Assembly: GCF_016894385.1 (NCBI RefSeq)
Contig: NZ_CP069811.1
Coordinates: forward strand, 844,501 to 908,500
Reading direction: 5' to 3'
DNA: 64,000 nt
Source of the DNA: Cupriavidus oxalaticus
GTDB lineage: Bacteria; Pseudomonadota; Gammaproteobacteria; Burkholderiales; Burkholderiaceae
Made by a program: the position numbers and the translations under genes. The first letter of the stretch is position 1, and each line of letters opens with the position of its first letter. The notes under the pieces are model-generated. The model searched no databases. It saw nothing but the letters and a program-made list of their open reading frames with translations, and was not told the origin of the DNA. Positions 40,951 through 50,403 of the stretch are shown here, piece by piece.

Positions 40951-41934
40951 CTACCTTAGTTTGCGCGCTGGCGCAGTACCGGCTTTCCTGGGGATTGCCC
41001 GCGCCGCCATGGTTTCACTGACGGCTTCGCGCACGCATTCCGCCAGCAGCGCCGCCGCGCGCGTCTGGCCGGTGCCGGCCTGCGCGATCACCAGCGGCTG
41101 GCGCACGGTTTCCTCCAGGATCGGCTTTTCCACCACGCTGGCCGACTGGCCGGAGGCGGGCACCTGCGTGATCAGCAGCGCGCATCCCAGCCCGTTCGCC
41201 ACCATGCTGCGCGCCAGCTCCAGCGACGTGGCGCGGTAGCGCACCTCCGGCTGCAGGCCGAATTGCCAGAACGGCGCCATCAGGAATTCGCGGCTGTGCG
41301 GCAGGTCGATCAGGATCAGCGGCTCGCGCGCCAGCGCCTGCAGCGAGATCGCGGCCTTGCCGCGGGCCAGCTTCGATGCGGCCGGCACCAGCCCGTAGGG
41401 CCGCAGTTCGGCCAGTACTTCGCGGCCGATCTCGGCAGGCAGCCCCACGTCGTAGGTCAGGGCCAGTTCGATCTGGCCGCTGTGCAGCCAGTCTTCCAGC
41501 TGGGCCAGGTCGCCTTCGACAAAGCGCACCGCCAGCCTGGGATAGCGCTCGCGCGCCAGGCGCAGTACCGCCGGCAGGTAGGCCGGCGCCAGCGTGCGGA
41601 ATACGCCGATGCGCACCTCGCCGGCGTCGCCTTCGCCACGCTTGTCAATCTCGAATGCCGTCGCCGCGCCCAGGATCTGGCGCGCTTGCGCGAGCTTGCG
41701 CGCGCCGAAGCGGGTCAGGGCCAGCTTCGTGCCCGCGTCGCGGGCGAACAGGGCGTCGTCGAACAAGGCTTCCAGCTCCCGGATGGCGACCGAAATGGAA
41801 GGCTGCGACACGTTCAGCAGCCGTGCCGCAGCCGTGGTGCTGCCGGTTTCCGCCGTGGCGGCGAAGTAGCGCAGCAGGCGCAGCGAGACGCGCGAGGAGC
41901 CCGAGGAGCCCGAGGAGGGGGGCAGCGATGGCAT
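40951..41934 (-). CDS. LysR-family regulator
   Basis: A 327-residue regulator with a Ser/Gly-rich N-terminal tail (a 9-bp repeat GAGGAGCCC at 41894-41920 encodes it), the HTH at about 17-75 (LRYFAATAETGSTTAAARLLNVSQPSISV) and a long C-terminal tail. It diverges from the CoA-transferase/acyl-CoA dehydrogenase operon, with the starts 94 bases apart, and is its probable activator. Confidence 0.92.
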   Translation of the reverse strand: MPSLPPSSGSSGSSRVSLRLLRYFAATAETGSTTAAARLLNVSQPSISVAIRELEALFDDALFARDAGTKLALTRFGARKLAQARQILGAATAFEIDKRGEGDAGEVRIGVFRTLAPAYLPAVLRLARERYPRLAVRFVEGDLAQLEDWLHSGQIELALTYDVGLPAEIGREVLAELRPYGLVPAASKLARGKAAISLQALAREPLILIDLPHSREFLMAPFWQFGLQPEVRYRATSLELARSMVANGLGCALLITQVPASGQSASVVEKPILEETVRQPLVIAQAGTGQTRAAALLAECVREAVSETMAARAIPRKAGTAPARKLR

Positions 41935-42028
41935 TAAAAAAGCCTATAAGTGCTAATCGAAATCAATATTTTACTTGATAGCCTGCGCTGCGCAGAATCG
42001 CTCCACAAGCCCTGGAGGAGCAAGACTG

Positions 42029-43225
42029 ATGACGCAATCCAACCTGCCCGATTTGCCCGACCTGCCGCTGACCGGCCTGCGCGTGATCGATTTCTCGCGC
42101 GTGCTGGCCGGCCCCTATTGCACCGCGCTGCTCGGCGACCTCGGCGCCGAGGTGATCAAGGTCGAGCCGCCCGGCGGCGACGACTATCGCGCGGTGGGTC
42201 CCTTCGCCGGCGGCAAGAGCGGCCTGTTCTGCGCGATGAACCGCAACAAGCAGAGCATCGTGATCGACCTGAAGACGGAGGACGGCCTGGCTGTCGCCCG
42301 CGCGCTGTGCCGCGGTGCCGACGTGGTGGTGGAAAACTTCCGCCCCGGCGTGGCCGACAAGCTTGGCATCGGCTACGCCGCGCTGCGCGAACTGAACCCC
42401 TCGCTGGTCTATGCCAGCGTGTCGGGCTTCGGCCAGACCGGCCCGGAATCGCACCGCCCGGCCTACGACATCATCCTGCAGGCGATGTGCGGGCTGATGG
42501 ACGCCACCGGCGCGCCCGACGGCGCGCCGACCATGCTTGGCGAAGCCGTGTCCGATGCGGTCAGCGGCCTGTTCGCCTCGTGGGGCGTGCTGGCCGCGCT
42601 GCTGGCGCGCGAGAAGACAGGGCGCGGCACGCATGTCGATGTGTCGATGTTCGATGCCACGCTCAGCCTCAGCGCCACGCTGGTCGCGCGCTACGCGGCC
42701 ACCGGGCTGGCGCCGCGGCGCGTGGGCAACCGCCACCCGTCGTCGGCGCCGTTTGGCGCCTACCGCGCCGCGGATGGCTTCTACGTGGTCGCGGTGCTGA
42801 ACAACAAGCTGTTCCAGGCGCTTGCCGACGCCATCGGCCGGCCCGCGATGGCGCACGACCCGCGCTTTGCCGATGACGAGACGCGCTGCCGCTTCGAGTC
42901 CGACCTGCGCGCCATGCTGGAAAACTGGTCGGCCACGCGCACGGTGGCGGAGGTGAACGCAGCGCTCGGCGCCGCCGGCATCCCGGTCGCACCGATCCGC
43001 AATGTCAAGGAAGCGCTGGAAAGCGAGCACGCGGCGCATCGCCGCCTGCTGACCGAGGTGCCCGACACGGACGGCGGCACCGTGCGCCTGCCGTCGCAGC
43101 CGGTCAAGTTCTCCGCGTACGGCACCAACCGCGTGACGCCCGCGCCGGCACTGGGCCAGCACACCGGGGCCATCCTGGCCGCGCCCGATTTCAGTAATTT
43201 CAATAAGGAGAAGCAACATGCATAA
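42029..43225 (+). CDS. CoA-transferase family III (CaiB/BaiF)
   Basis: A 398-residue interlocked-dimer transferase. The opening LTGLRVIDFSRVLAGPYCT, IKVEPPGGDDYR and VENFRPGVADKLGIGY are family marks, and Asp176 (GEAVSDAVSG) is the likely acyl-anhydride-forming residue. It moves CoA between carboxylic acids. The ATG at 42029 has GGAGGAGCAAGACTG upstream. The stop overlaps the acyl-CoA dehydrogenase start by eight bases. Confidence 0.92.
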   Translation: MTQSNLPDLPDLPLTGLRVIDFSRVLAGPYCTALLGDLGAEVIKVEPPGGDDYRAVGPFAGGKSGLFCAMNRNKQSIVIDLKTEDGLAVARALCRGADVVVENFRPGVADKLGIGYAALRELNPSLVYASVSGFGQTGPESHRPAYDIILQAMCGLMDATGAPDGAPTMLGEAVSDAVSGLFASWGVLAALLAREKTGRGTHVDVSMFDATLSLSATLVARYAATGLAPRRVGNRHPSSAPFGAYRAADGFYVVAVLNNKLFQALADAIGRPAMAHDPRFADDETRCRFESDLRAMLENWSATRTVAEVNAALGAAGIPVAPIRNVKEALESEHAAHRRLLTEVPDTDGGTVRLPSQPVKFSAYGTNRVTPAPALGQHTGAILAAPDFSNFNKEKQHA

Positions 43226-44357
43226 GCGCATGGGCGTCGAAGCGGAAGACCTGGAGATCGCCGACGCGATCGGCCGCTTCGCGCAGAGCGAACTGGCCCC
43301 GCACGCTGCCGAAGTGGATCGCGCCGAAACCTCCACCACGCGCTACGTGCCGCAGCTTGCCGAGCTTGGCCTGATGGGCATGAACCTGCCGGAGCGCTGG
43401 GGCGGCGCCGGGACCTCGCCGGTCGCGCTGATCCTGTCCCTGGCCGAAGTCGCCAAGGCTTGCGCTTCGACCTCGTCGATGATCGGCGCGCACTACCTGG
43501 CCACCGACTCCATCCTGATCGGTGGCGACGACAGCCTGCGCGAACGCTACCTGCCTGATGCCGCCGCCGGCCGCAAGCTGGGCGCGTTCGCGCTGACCGA
43601 GCCGCGCGCCGGTTCCAACCCCGCCGACATGGCCACGCGCGCGACGCCGGAAGGCGACGGCTACCGCCTGCGCGGCGTCAAGCATTTCATCTCCAACGCC
43701 AATGCAGCCGACTTTATCGTCGTCTACGCCAAGACCGATCCCGCGGCCGGCACGCGCGGCATCAGCGCCTTCGTGGTGGATCGGCACAGCGCCGGCGTGG
43801 ACGTCGCGCCCGCCGAGAAGCTGATGGGCATCCGCGGCGCGCCGGCGCACGAGGTCGCGCTGGACTGCTTCGTTCCCGCGGCCAACCGGCTTGGACCGGA
43901 AGGCAGCGGCTTCCGCACCGCGATGAAGGTGCTCGACAACAGCCGCCTCGACGTGGCCGCCACCAGCCTCGGCATCAGCGAGGCGGCGCTGGCGTGCGCG
44001 GTCGACTGGGCCAGGCAGCGCCAGGTCGGCGGCGAGCCGCTGGCGCGCAAGCAGGGCCTGCAGTGGCTGTTCGCGGACATGCGCACGCGGCTGGAAGCCT
44101 CCTGGCTGCTGACGCTGCAGGCCGCGGTGCGGCGCCGCGACGGCGAGCCTTTCACCGAACATGCGTCGATGGCCAAGCTCTATGCCTCGGAGACGGTCGC
44201 GTTCGTCACCGATACCGCCTTGCAGATCCACGGCGGCTACGGCTTCACACGCGAGATGCCGCTGGAACGGCTGGTGCGCGATGCGCGCATCCTGCGCATC
44301 TACGAAGGTTCGTCGGAGATCCAGCGCACGGTGATTGCGCGCGCTGTGCTGGCATAG
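43218..44357 (+). CDS. Acyl-CoA dehydrogenase
   Basis: A 379-residue FAD enzyme. FALTEPRAGSNPADMATRA and VKHFISNANAADF line the flavin, and RIYEGSSEIQRTVIAR near the C terminus carries the usual catalytic Glu region. It oxidises the acyl-CoA made by the preceding CoA-transferase. The acyl chain is unknown. Confidence 0.93.
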   Translation: MHKRMGVEAEDLEIADAIGRFAQSELAPHAAEVDRAETSTTRYVPQLAELGLMGMNLPERWGGAGTSPVALILSLAEVAKACASTSSMIGAHYLATDSILIGGDDSLRERYLPDAAAGRKLGAFALTEPRAGSNPADMATRATPEGDGYRLRGVKHFISNANAADFIVVYAKTDPAAGTRGISAFVVDRHSAGVDVAPAEKLMGIRGAPAHEVALDCFVPAANRLGPEGSGFRTAMKVLDNSRLDVAATSLGISEAALACAVDWARQRQVGGEPLARKQGLQWLFADMRTRLEASWLLTLQAAVRRRDGEPFTEHASMAKLYASETVAFVTDTALQIHGGYGFTREMPLERLVRDARILRIYEGSSEIQRTVIARAVLA

Positions 44358-44474
44358 GGCGTGCGCCGCAAGACGCCCCGGCTGCATCCGGCGATCTCGC
44401 CCATTCAGGAAAACGACAAGGGCGCCGCCGCCCGCCGCTGGCTATAGTCTGCGAGGGCCGGGGCTTGCCAGCGC

Positions 44475-44503
44475 GCCGATTGCGCAACTTATGCGCAATC
44501 GGC
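44475..44503. promoter_or_regulatory. Long perfect dyad upstream of the histidine kinase
   Basis: Arms GCCGATTGCGCA (44475-44486) and TGCGCAATCGGC (44492-44503) are exact inverted repeats of 12 bp around ACTTA. It lies 76 bases before the kinase start and 118 after the dehydrogenase stop. No T-run follows, so an operator or RNA stem is as likely as a terminator. Confidence 0.6.
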
Positions 44504-44579
44504 ATGAATGCATGCGCACCCCGAATCAATCCGAAAGACCGGAACGGCAGGGCGGCGGGCGGCCCTGCAAGGGGGAGGC

Positions 44580-45668
44580 ATGGATGTCGAACTGCAGCGC
44601 GCCATATTGAACAACATCCCGGACCAGGCCTGGCTGAAGGACGCCGGCTCGCGCTACGTGCTGGTCAATGACGCGTTCATGGCCGCATGCGGACGGACCG
44701 AGGCCGAGATCGTGGGCAGCACGCCGGACCAGGTCTGGTCGGCGGAATGGGGCCAGGTCTACCTCGATACCGACAAGGCGGTGGTCGACAGCGGCGTACG
44801 CCGCCGCTACGAAGAAAGCCGGCATGGCAAGGACGGCAGCGTGCGCTGGTTCGACACCATCAAGATGCCGATCCACAACCCTGGCGGCGAGGTCATCGGC
44901 ACGGTGGGGATCTCGCGCGATATCACCGACCGCAAGCGCTCCGAGCAGGAACTGCTGGCCTCGCGCGCGCAGCTGCGCGAGCTGTCCGCGCACCTGCAAT
45001 CGGTGCGCGAGGCGGAACGCACCCGTATCTCGCGCGAGCTGCACGATGAGCTGGGGCAGTCGCTGACGGCGCTGCGCCTGGGGCTCAGTTACATCGAGGC
45101 GCAGCAGGGCCCGGCTGCCGACGACGCTTACCGCAAGCACGTGCAGATGCTCAAGGAGATCGCCGATTCGACGGTGGAAGCCGTGCAGCGCATTGCCGCG
45201 GACCTGCGCCCGCCCGTTCTGGACGAACTGGGGCTGGCCTCGGCGATCGACTGGCTGGTCGAGTCATTGTCGGAGCGCAGCGGCATCGCCTGCGAAAAGG
45301 CGCTCCAGCCGGTGGCGGACCTCGGTGCGGAAGTCAGCACCGCGGTCTTCCGGATCGCCCAGGAAGCGCTGACCAATGCCTGCCGCCACGGCCAGGCCGG
45401 TCGCGTGCGCGTCGAGCTGGGCGAGGCGGGCGGCATCGTGCGGCTGGTGGTTGCTGATAACGGCTGCGGCATCGATACCTCCGTGACCGGGCGCCGGCGC
45501 AGCCTGGGTTTGCTCGGCATGCGCGAGCGCGCGCTGATGCTGGGCGGCAAGCTGGTGGTGTCCAGCGGCAAGGGCCACGGCACGCGGATCGAGGCGCTGA
45601 TTCCGCGCGATGCCGGTGTTGCCGGTGTTGCCGATGTTGTCGGGATGGCGGGGGGAGATGCCAGATGA
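44580..45668 (+). CDS. PAS-containing histidine kinase (NarX/HPK7 type)
   Basis: A 362-residue cytosolic kinase with no membrane helices. A PAS domain covers about 5-118 (ending VIGTVGISRDITDRK), then HisKA_3 with phosphoacceptor His155 (RISRELHDELGQ), and an HATPase_c domain (EALTNACRHG, DNGCGID, GLLGMRERA). A Val/Gly-rich tail is coded by 9-bp repeats (45612-45638). The ATG at 44580 is preceded by GGGGGAGGC. The stop overlaps the response regulator start (ATGA). Confidence 0.92.
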   Translation: MDVELQRAILNNIPDQAWLKDAGSRYVLVNDAFMAACGRTEAEIVGSTPDQVWSAEWGQVYLDTDKAVVDSGVRRRYEESRHGKDGSVRWFDTIKMPIHNPGGEVIGTVGISRDITDRKRSEQELLASRAQLRELSAHLQSVREAERTRISRELHDELGQSLTALRLGLSYIEAQQGPAADDAYRKHVQMLKEIADSTVEAVQRIAADLRPPVLDELGLASAIDWLVESLSERSGIACEKALQPVADLGAEVSTAVFRIAQEALTNACRHGQAGRVRVELGEAGGIVRLVVADNGCGIDTSVTGRRRSLGLLGMRERALMLGGKLVVSSGKGHGTRIEALIPRDAGVAGVADVVGMAGGDAR

Positions 45669-46333
45669 TCCGCATCCTGCTGGCCGACGACCACACCATC
45701 ATCCGCGACGGGCTCAAGAAGATCCTGTCCACCGTGCCGGACATGCAGGTGGTGGCAGAGGCCGCCGACGGCAATGAACTGCTCGCGCTGCTGCGCGCCG
45801 GCCTGCCGGACGTGCTGCTGCTCGACATGTCGATGCCGGGCCGCAGCGGCATCGTGCTGATCCAGCAACTGCAGGCCAGCTATCCCGCGCTGCCCGTGCT
45901 GGTGCTGAGCATGTACCGCGAGTCGCAGTACGCGGTGCAGGCGATCCGCGCCGGCGCGGCCGGATATCTCAGCAAGAATGTCGAATCGGACCAGCTGATC
46001 GGCGCGATCCGGAAGGTGGCGCGCGGCGGCACCGCGGTGTCGGCCGCGATCGCCGACAAGCTGATCGGGCAGGCGCGCCAGCCGCTGGCGGCCTTGCCGC
46101 ATGCGCGGCTGACCGCGCGCGAGCTGCAGGTGTTCCAGATGCTGGCCGAAGGGCAGGGCATCAATGAGATTGCATCGGCGTTGTCGCTCAGCGGCAAGAC
46201 GGTCAGCACCCACAAGGCCAACATCCTGGCCAAGCTGGAACTCTCCTCGACCGCGGGGCTGGTGCACTACGCCATCCGGCACGGGCTGCTGGCGGAAGCG
46301 GGAGAACTCGGGGAGGCGAGCCACACCCCATAG
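45665..46333 (+). CDS. NarL/FixJ-type response regulator
   Basis: A 222-residue regulator. The receiver has Asp8-Asp9 and phosphoacceptor Asp54 (VLLLDMSMPG), and the C-terminal LuxR HTH reads LTARELQVFQMLAEGQGINE and SGKTVSTHKANIL. It is the cognate partner of the preceding kinase. Targets are unknown; the long dyad before the kinase is one candidate. Confidence 0.94.
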   Translation: MIRILLADDHTIIRDGLKKILSTVPDMQVVAEAADGNELLALLRAGLPDVLLLDMSMPGRSGIVLIQQLQASYPALPVLVLSMYRESQYAVQAIRAGAAGYLSKNVESDQLIGAIRKVARGGTAVSAAIADKLIGQARQPLAALPHARLTARELQVFQMLAEGQGINEIASALSLSGKTVSTHKANILAKLELSSTAGLVHYAIRHGLLAEAGELGEASHTP

Positions 46334-46389
46334 CATGGTGCGGCGCAGCTAGGCCGATCCTTAGGTCGAATTCAGCCGATCCTGATGCA

Positions 46390-46405
46390 GCCGGCGCGCG
46401 CCGGC
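46390..46405 (+). terminator. Perfect 16-bp GC palindrome after the response regulator
   Basis: GCCGGCGCGCGCCGGC lies 57 bases past the response-regulator stop, before the amidohydrolase. It could end transcription, but no T-run follows. Two copies of GCCGATCCT lie in the same gap (46347-46355 and 46375-46383). Confidence 0.35.
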
Positions 46406-46468
46406 ACCTACGCTTCAGGTCACGGGGCAGCGGCTCCGGCAGAACGACAAGACCTGAGGAGACACGCC

Positions 46469-47737
46469 ATGCAGCTGGACCTGCTGATCCGGGATGCGTG
46501 CGTCCGCGACGACGCGCCCCTGACCGATATCGCCATCCGCGACGGGCGCATTGCCGCCATCGAACCCGGCATCGACGCGCCGGCGCACGAAGTGATCGAA
46601 GCCGGCGGCCGCGCCGCCATCCCGGGGCTGGTGGAACCGCACCTGCACCTGGACAAGGCGCTGCTGCATCGCCGGCTGCCCGCCCGGCTGGGCACGCTCG
46701 ACGAGGCCATCCGCGTCACCGGCATCCTGAAAAGCAAGCAGCAGCGGCACGACGTGCTGGACCGCTCGCGCCAGGTGCTGGACATGGCGGTCCGGCATGG
46801 CACCGTCGCGATCCGCGCCCATCCCGACGTCGACCTGATCCAGGGGCTGGTCGGGGTGGAGACGCTGCTGGAACTCAAGGCCGAGTACGAGGACCTGCTC
46901 GACCTGCAGATCGTGGCCTTCCCGCAGGAGGGCATCCTGAAGTCGCAGGGCACGCGCGAGCTGATGATCGCGGCCATGGACATGGGTGCGGACGTGGTCG
47001 GCGGCTGCCCGTACAACGAGCTGAACTGGGCCGACACCATGCGCCATATCGACATGGTGTTCGAGCTGGCGCAGCGCTATGACGCGCCGGTCGACATGCA
47101 TGCCGACTTTGCCGACGACACCGCCGACCAGCGCTTTGCCGCGGTGGACTACATCGCCCGGAAGACCATCGAATGCGGCTACCAGGGCCGCGTCTCGCTG
47201 GGCCATGTGACCAGCCTGGGCGCGCTCGACACGGCCCAGCTGGAGCCGCTGGTGGCGCAACTGCGCGAGGCCGGCATCAGCATCGTCACCCTGCCGGCGA
47301 CCGACCTGTACCTGGGCGGGCGCAAGGACGCGCAGAACCAGCGCCGCGGGCTCACGCCGGTGAAGGCGCTGCATCAGGGCGGAGTCAACGTGGCGTATTC
47401 GTCCAACAACATCCGCAATGCCTTCACGCCGTTCGGCAAGGCCGACATGCTGCAGATCGGCAACATGCTCGCGCACGTGGCCCAGTTCGGCGTGCCGGAG
47501 CACCAGCTCGCGGTGCTCGGCATGGGCACGCACAACGCCGCGCGTGCGATCGGGCTGCACGACAGCTATGGCCTGGAAGTGGGCCGGCAGGCCGATATCG
47601 TGATCCTCGACACGTTCAAGGTGGCGGACGCGCTGATCGACATTCCGCCGCGCCTGTGGGTGGTCAAGCGCGGGCGGATCACGGTGGTGACGCAGCACCG
47701 CTGCGACATCCGCCGGCACCGTTGCTGCGCGCACTGA
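46469..47737 (+). CDS. Amidohydrolase, cytosine deaminase (CodA/AtzC)-like
   Basis: A 422-residue TIM-barrel hydrolase. Metal ligands His58/His60 lie in EPHLHLDK, another His in VDMHADF, and a further His in SLGHVTSL. The Asp expected in CodA (Asp313, HDD) is Asn313 here, within SSNNIRNAFTPFG. The chemistry may therefore differ or use another acid. The ATG at 46469 has GAGGAGACACGCC. It is followed by DUF1097 and a gamma-glutamyltransferase, forming an operon for a nitrogen compound. Confidence 0.85.
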   Translation: MQLDLLIRDACVRDDAPLTDIAIRDGRIAAIEPGIDAPAHEVIEAGGRAAIPGLVEPHLHLDKALLHRRLPARLGTLDEAIRVTGILKSKQQRHDVLDRSRQVLDMAVRHGTVAIRAHPDVDLIQGLVGVETLLELKAEYEDLLDLQIVAFPQEGILKSQGTRELMIAAMDMGADVVGGCPYNELNWADTMRHIDMVFELAQRYDAPVDMHADFADDTADQRFAAVDYIARKTIECGYQGRVSLGHVTSLGALDTAQLEPLVAQLREAGISIVTLPATDLYLGGRKDAQNQRRGLTPVKALHQGGVNVAYSSNNIRNAFTPFGKADMLQIGNMLAHVAQFGVPEHQLAVLGMGTHNAARAIGLHDSYGLEVGRQADIVILDTFKVADALIDIPPRLWVVKRGRITVVTQHRCDIRRHRCCAH

Positions 47738-47763
47738 ACCGCCCCAACCTCAAGGAGAGCATC

Positions 47764-48300
47764 ATGAAGAAGCTGCCCGCCGAAGTCGTGGCCTCGCTGC
47801 TGGCCATCACCACCGTTCCCATTGCCGCGCATGCCTCGCACCTGCCGCCGTGGGCCATCTTTATCAGCTGGGCCGCGACCTTTGCCATGGGCGGGCCCAC
47901 GCCGGAGAACCTGAAGAAGATCTGGCCGACCTTGCCGGTGGGGTCGCTGTTCGCGTTCGTGATCGTGCTGTGCTTCCGGCAGGCCGCCGAGCAGTTCTCG
48001 GGGCCGGCGCTGATCGCGGCGGAGATGGTGATCCTGTTCATGCTCAACGCCGGCATGATGTTCCTGGCGCGCGTCTTCTACACGCTGCGCTTCATTCCCG
48101 GCATGTTCTTCGGCTTTGCCTCGTACTTCGCCACGCTGTTCGGCGGTTTCGGGCCCACGCCGGGCGATCCCGTCGCCGCGCTCGGCGCCGTGGTCGCCAT
48201 GAATGCCATGGGACCGGCCTATGCCTGGATCAAGGCGCGCTACTCGGCGCCGGAAAGCCTGGTCGAGCGGTCATGGCAGGCGCACAAGCGCGAAGCCTGA
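47764..48300 (+). CDS. DUF1097 membrane protein
   Basis: A 178-residue inner-membrane protein with five or six helices, MKKLPAEVVASLLAITTVPI then HLPPWAIFISWAATFAMGG, and a long C-terminal amphipathic tail. DUF1097 proteins are short permease-like proteins of unknown substrate. It lies between the deaminase and the gamma-glutamyltransferase, so transport of their substrate is plausible. The start has AAGGAGAGCATC. Confidence 0.85.
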   Translation: MKKLPAEVVASLLAITTVPIAAHASHLPPWAIFISWAATFAMGGPTPENLKKIWPTLPVGSLFAFVIVLCFRQAAEQFSGPALIAAEMVILFMLNAGMMFLARVFYTLRFIPGMFFGFASYFATLFGGFGPTPGDPVAALGAVVAMNAMGPAYAWIKARYSAPESLVERSWQAHKREA

Positions 48301-48371
48301 GCCGCCATCACATCGTCATCATCATCGCGGCTGTGCGCGCGGCGACAGCGCGGCGCAGCCGCTTCCGGGGA

Positions 48372-50096
48372 ATGAGCATGGAACATACGATTGAAGTCGA
48401 TCCCTGCGGCGGCACTTCGCGCAGGGCTTTCCTGGCCGGTTCGGCCGCGCTGGCGGGCAGCACGATCCTCGCGCCGGCTCGCGCAGAGGCAGCGCAGGAT
48501 GCCGCGCCCGCCGCGCGAACGGGCCTGGCGCATTCGGATGCGGGCATGGTCACCAGCCCGCACGGGCTCGCCAGCCAGGCAGGGCTGGAAGTGCTGAAGG
48601 CCGGCGGCAATGCGATCGAGGCCGCGATTGCGATCGGCGCGGTGCTGAGCGTGACCTACCCGCATTTCACCGGGCTGGGCGGCGATGCCTTCCTGGTGAT
48701 CAGCGACCGCGACGGCAATGTGCGCTCGTTCTCCGGGATCGGGCAGGCCGCTGCCGAAGCGCCGGGCTACAGCGGCAGCATCCCGCTGCGCGGGCCGGGC
48801 GCTGCGCTGACCGCGGCCGCGACGGTCGCGATCTGGGACCGCGCCTTTGCCTTCAGCAAGAGCCTGTGGGGCGGTACCCAGTCCTGGTCGACGCTGCTGG
48901 CGCGCGCCACCGAGTACGCCGCCAACGGCTTCCCGGTCACGCCATCGCAGTGCTTCTGGCAGGAGTTCCGCGCCGCGGACCTGCCGGCATGGAGCGGTTT
49001 CGGCCGCGTGTTTGCCCCCGAGGGGCGCATGCCGAAGCCGGGCGAAATGTTCCGCCAGCCGCAGCTGGCGCGCACGCTGGACCGGCTGGCGACGCAGGGC
49101 GGGCGGGAGTTCTATGAGGGCGACCTCGCCGGCCGGCTTGCGGCAGGGCTGGCGCAGGCCGGCTCGCCATTGCGCGCGAGCGACCTGGCGCGCTGCCAGG
49201 CACGCGAGGAAGTGCCGTTGCGCGTGGCCTACCGTGGCGGCGAACTGCTGGGCCTGCGTCCGCCCACGCAGGGCGTGACGACGCTGGAGATCATGGGGAT
49301 CCTCGACCGCTTCGACCTGTCGGGCGTGCCCGAGGGCAGTGCCGATTACTACCACCTGCTGGTTGAAGCCGTGAAGCTCGCGTTCCTCGATCGCAATCGC
49401 TACGTTGCCGATCCCGACTTTGTCGACGTGCCGGTGGCTCGGCTGCTGTCGCGCCCGCATCTGGATGCGCAGGCACAACGCATCCGCATGGCCCGTGCCA
49501 TGCCGTGGCCGCATGTCTACCAGCACGGCGATACGGTGTATATCGGCGCGGCCGACCGCGAGGGCCGCTGCGTCAGCATGCTGCAGACGGTGTATTTCGA
49601 CTGGGGCAGCGGCGTGGTGGTGGGCGACACGGGCGTGCTCTGGCATAACCGCGGCGCGTCGTTCAGCCTCGATCCCGCCAGCCCCAACGTGCTGCAGGGC
49701 GGCAAGCGGCCCTTCCATACGCTGAACCCGGGCATCTACCTGAAGAACGGCCGCCCGCGGCTGCTGTACGGTACGCAGGGCGCCGACGGGCAGCCGCAGA
49801 CGCTGGCGGCGGTGCTGACGCGGATGATCGACTACGGCATGGATCCGCTGGCCGCGCTCGGGCGGCCGCGCTTCCTGCTGGGCAAGACCTTCTCCGACAG
49901 CCGCGACAGCCTCAAGCTGGAGCAGGACGCCGGCAGGCAGGTGTTCAGTGAACTGGCGGCGCGCGGCCACCAGCTGAGCCCGATCCCGGCGCAGAGCCAG
50001 CTGGCCGGGCATCCGGGCGCGATCCGGATCGGTCCGAAAGGGCAGCTTGCCGGCGCGCACGATCCGCGCAGCGACGGCCGCGCGCTGGGGCTGTAG
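48372..50096 (+). CDS. Tat-exported gamma-glutamyltransferase family hydrolase
   Basis: A 574-residue Ntn hydrolase. A twin-arginine signal SRRAFLAG lies at about 16-23, ending near PARAEA. The proenzyme is cut before a Thr; the matching Thr is Thr388 in HGDTVYIGAADREG, near E. coli Thr391, though the following Thr is Val. It should release glutamate from gamma-glutamyl compounds in the periplasm. A second ATG six bases on (48378) has better spacing to GGGG. It ends the operon with the deaminase and DUF1097. Confidence 0.85.
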   Translation: MSMEHTIEVDPCGGTSRRAFLAGSAALAGSTILAPARAEAAQDAAPAARTGLAHSDAGMVTSPHGLASQAGLEVLKAGGNAIEAAIAIGAVLSVTYPHFTGLGGDAFLVISDRDGNVRSFSGIGQAAAEAPGYSGSIPLRGPGAALTAAATVAIWDRAFAFSKSLWGGTQSWSTLLARATEYAANGFPVTPSQCFWQEFRAADLPAWSGFGRVFAPEGRMPKPGEMFRQPQLARTLDRLATQGGREFYEGDLAGRLAAGLAQAGSPLRASDLARCQAREEVPLRVAYRGGELLGLRPPTQGVTTLEIMGILDRFDLSGVPEGSADYYHLLVEAVKLAFLDRNRYVADPDFVDVPVARLLSRPHLDAQAQRIRMARAMPWPHVYQHGDTVYIGAADREGRCVSMLQTVYFDWGSGVVVGDTGVLWHNRGASFSLDPASPNVLQGGKRPFHTLNPGIYLKNGRPRLLYGTQGADGQPQTLAAVLTRMIDYGMDPLAALGRPRFLLGKTFSDSRDSLKLEQDAGRQVFSELAARGHQLSPIPAQSQLAGHPGAIRIGPKGQLAGAHDPRSDGRALGL

Positions 50097-50107
50097 CCGG
50101 CGCGGTG

Positions 50108-50332
50108 CTAGCCGCGTCCGCGCAACGGCTTGAGCAGGTGCGACAGCCCGTTGTGGTCGAGCTCGTGCATCAGCGCCAGCAGCCCGCCAATCTCCCCTGG
50201 CGGGAAGCCTTCGCGGGCGAACCAGTTCAGGTAGTTGCCCGGCAGGTCGGCGATCACCGTGCCCTTGTGCTTGCCATAGGGCATGGTGACGCTGACGAGC
50301 CGCTTCAGTGCATCGGAATCGAACGGAGTCAT
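50108..50332 (-). CDS. DUF3820 family protein
   Basis: A 74-residue protein with the DUF3820 pattern MPYGKHKGTVIADLPGNYLNWF and GGLLALMHELDHNGLSHLL. The family includes quorum-sensing-regulated small proteins; biochemical role unknown. It converges on the gamma-glutamyltransferase gene. Confidence 0.88.
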   Translation of the reverse strand: MTPFDSDALKRLVSVTMPYGKHKGTVIADLPGNYLNWFAREGFPPGEIGGLLALMHELDHNGLSHLLKPLRGRG

Positions 50333-50403
50333 GGTGGCGTCAAATCGGCAGGGCGCTACGCTACCACAGCTTGCGCCCGCCGTTGACGCGCGGGGGGCTG
50401 GCG

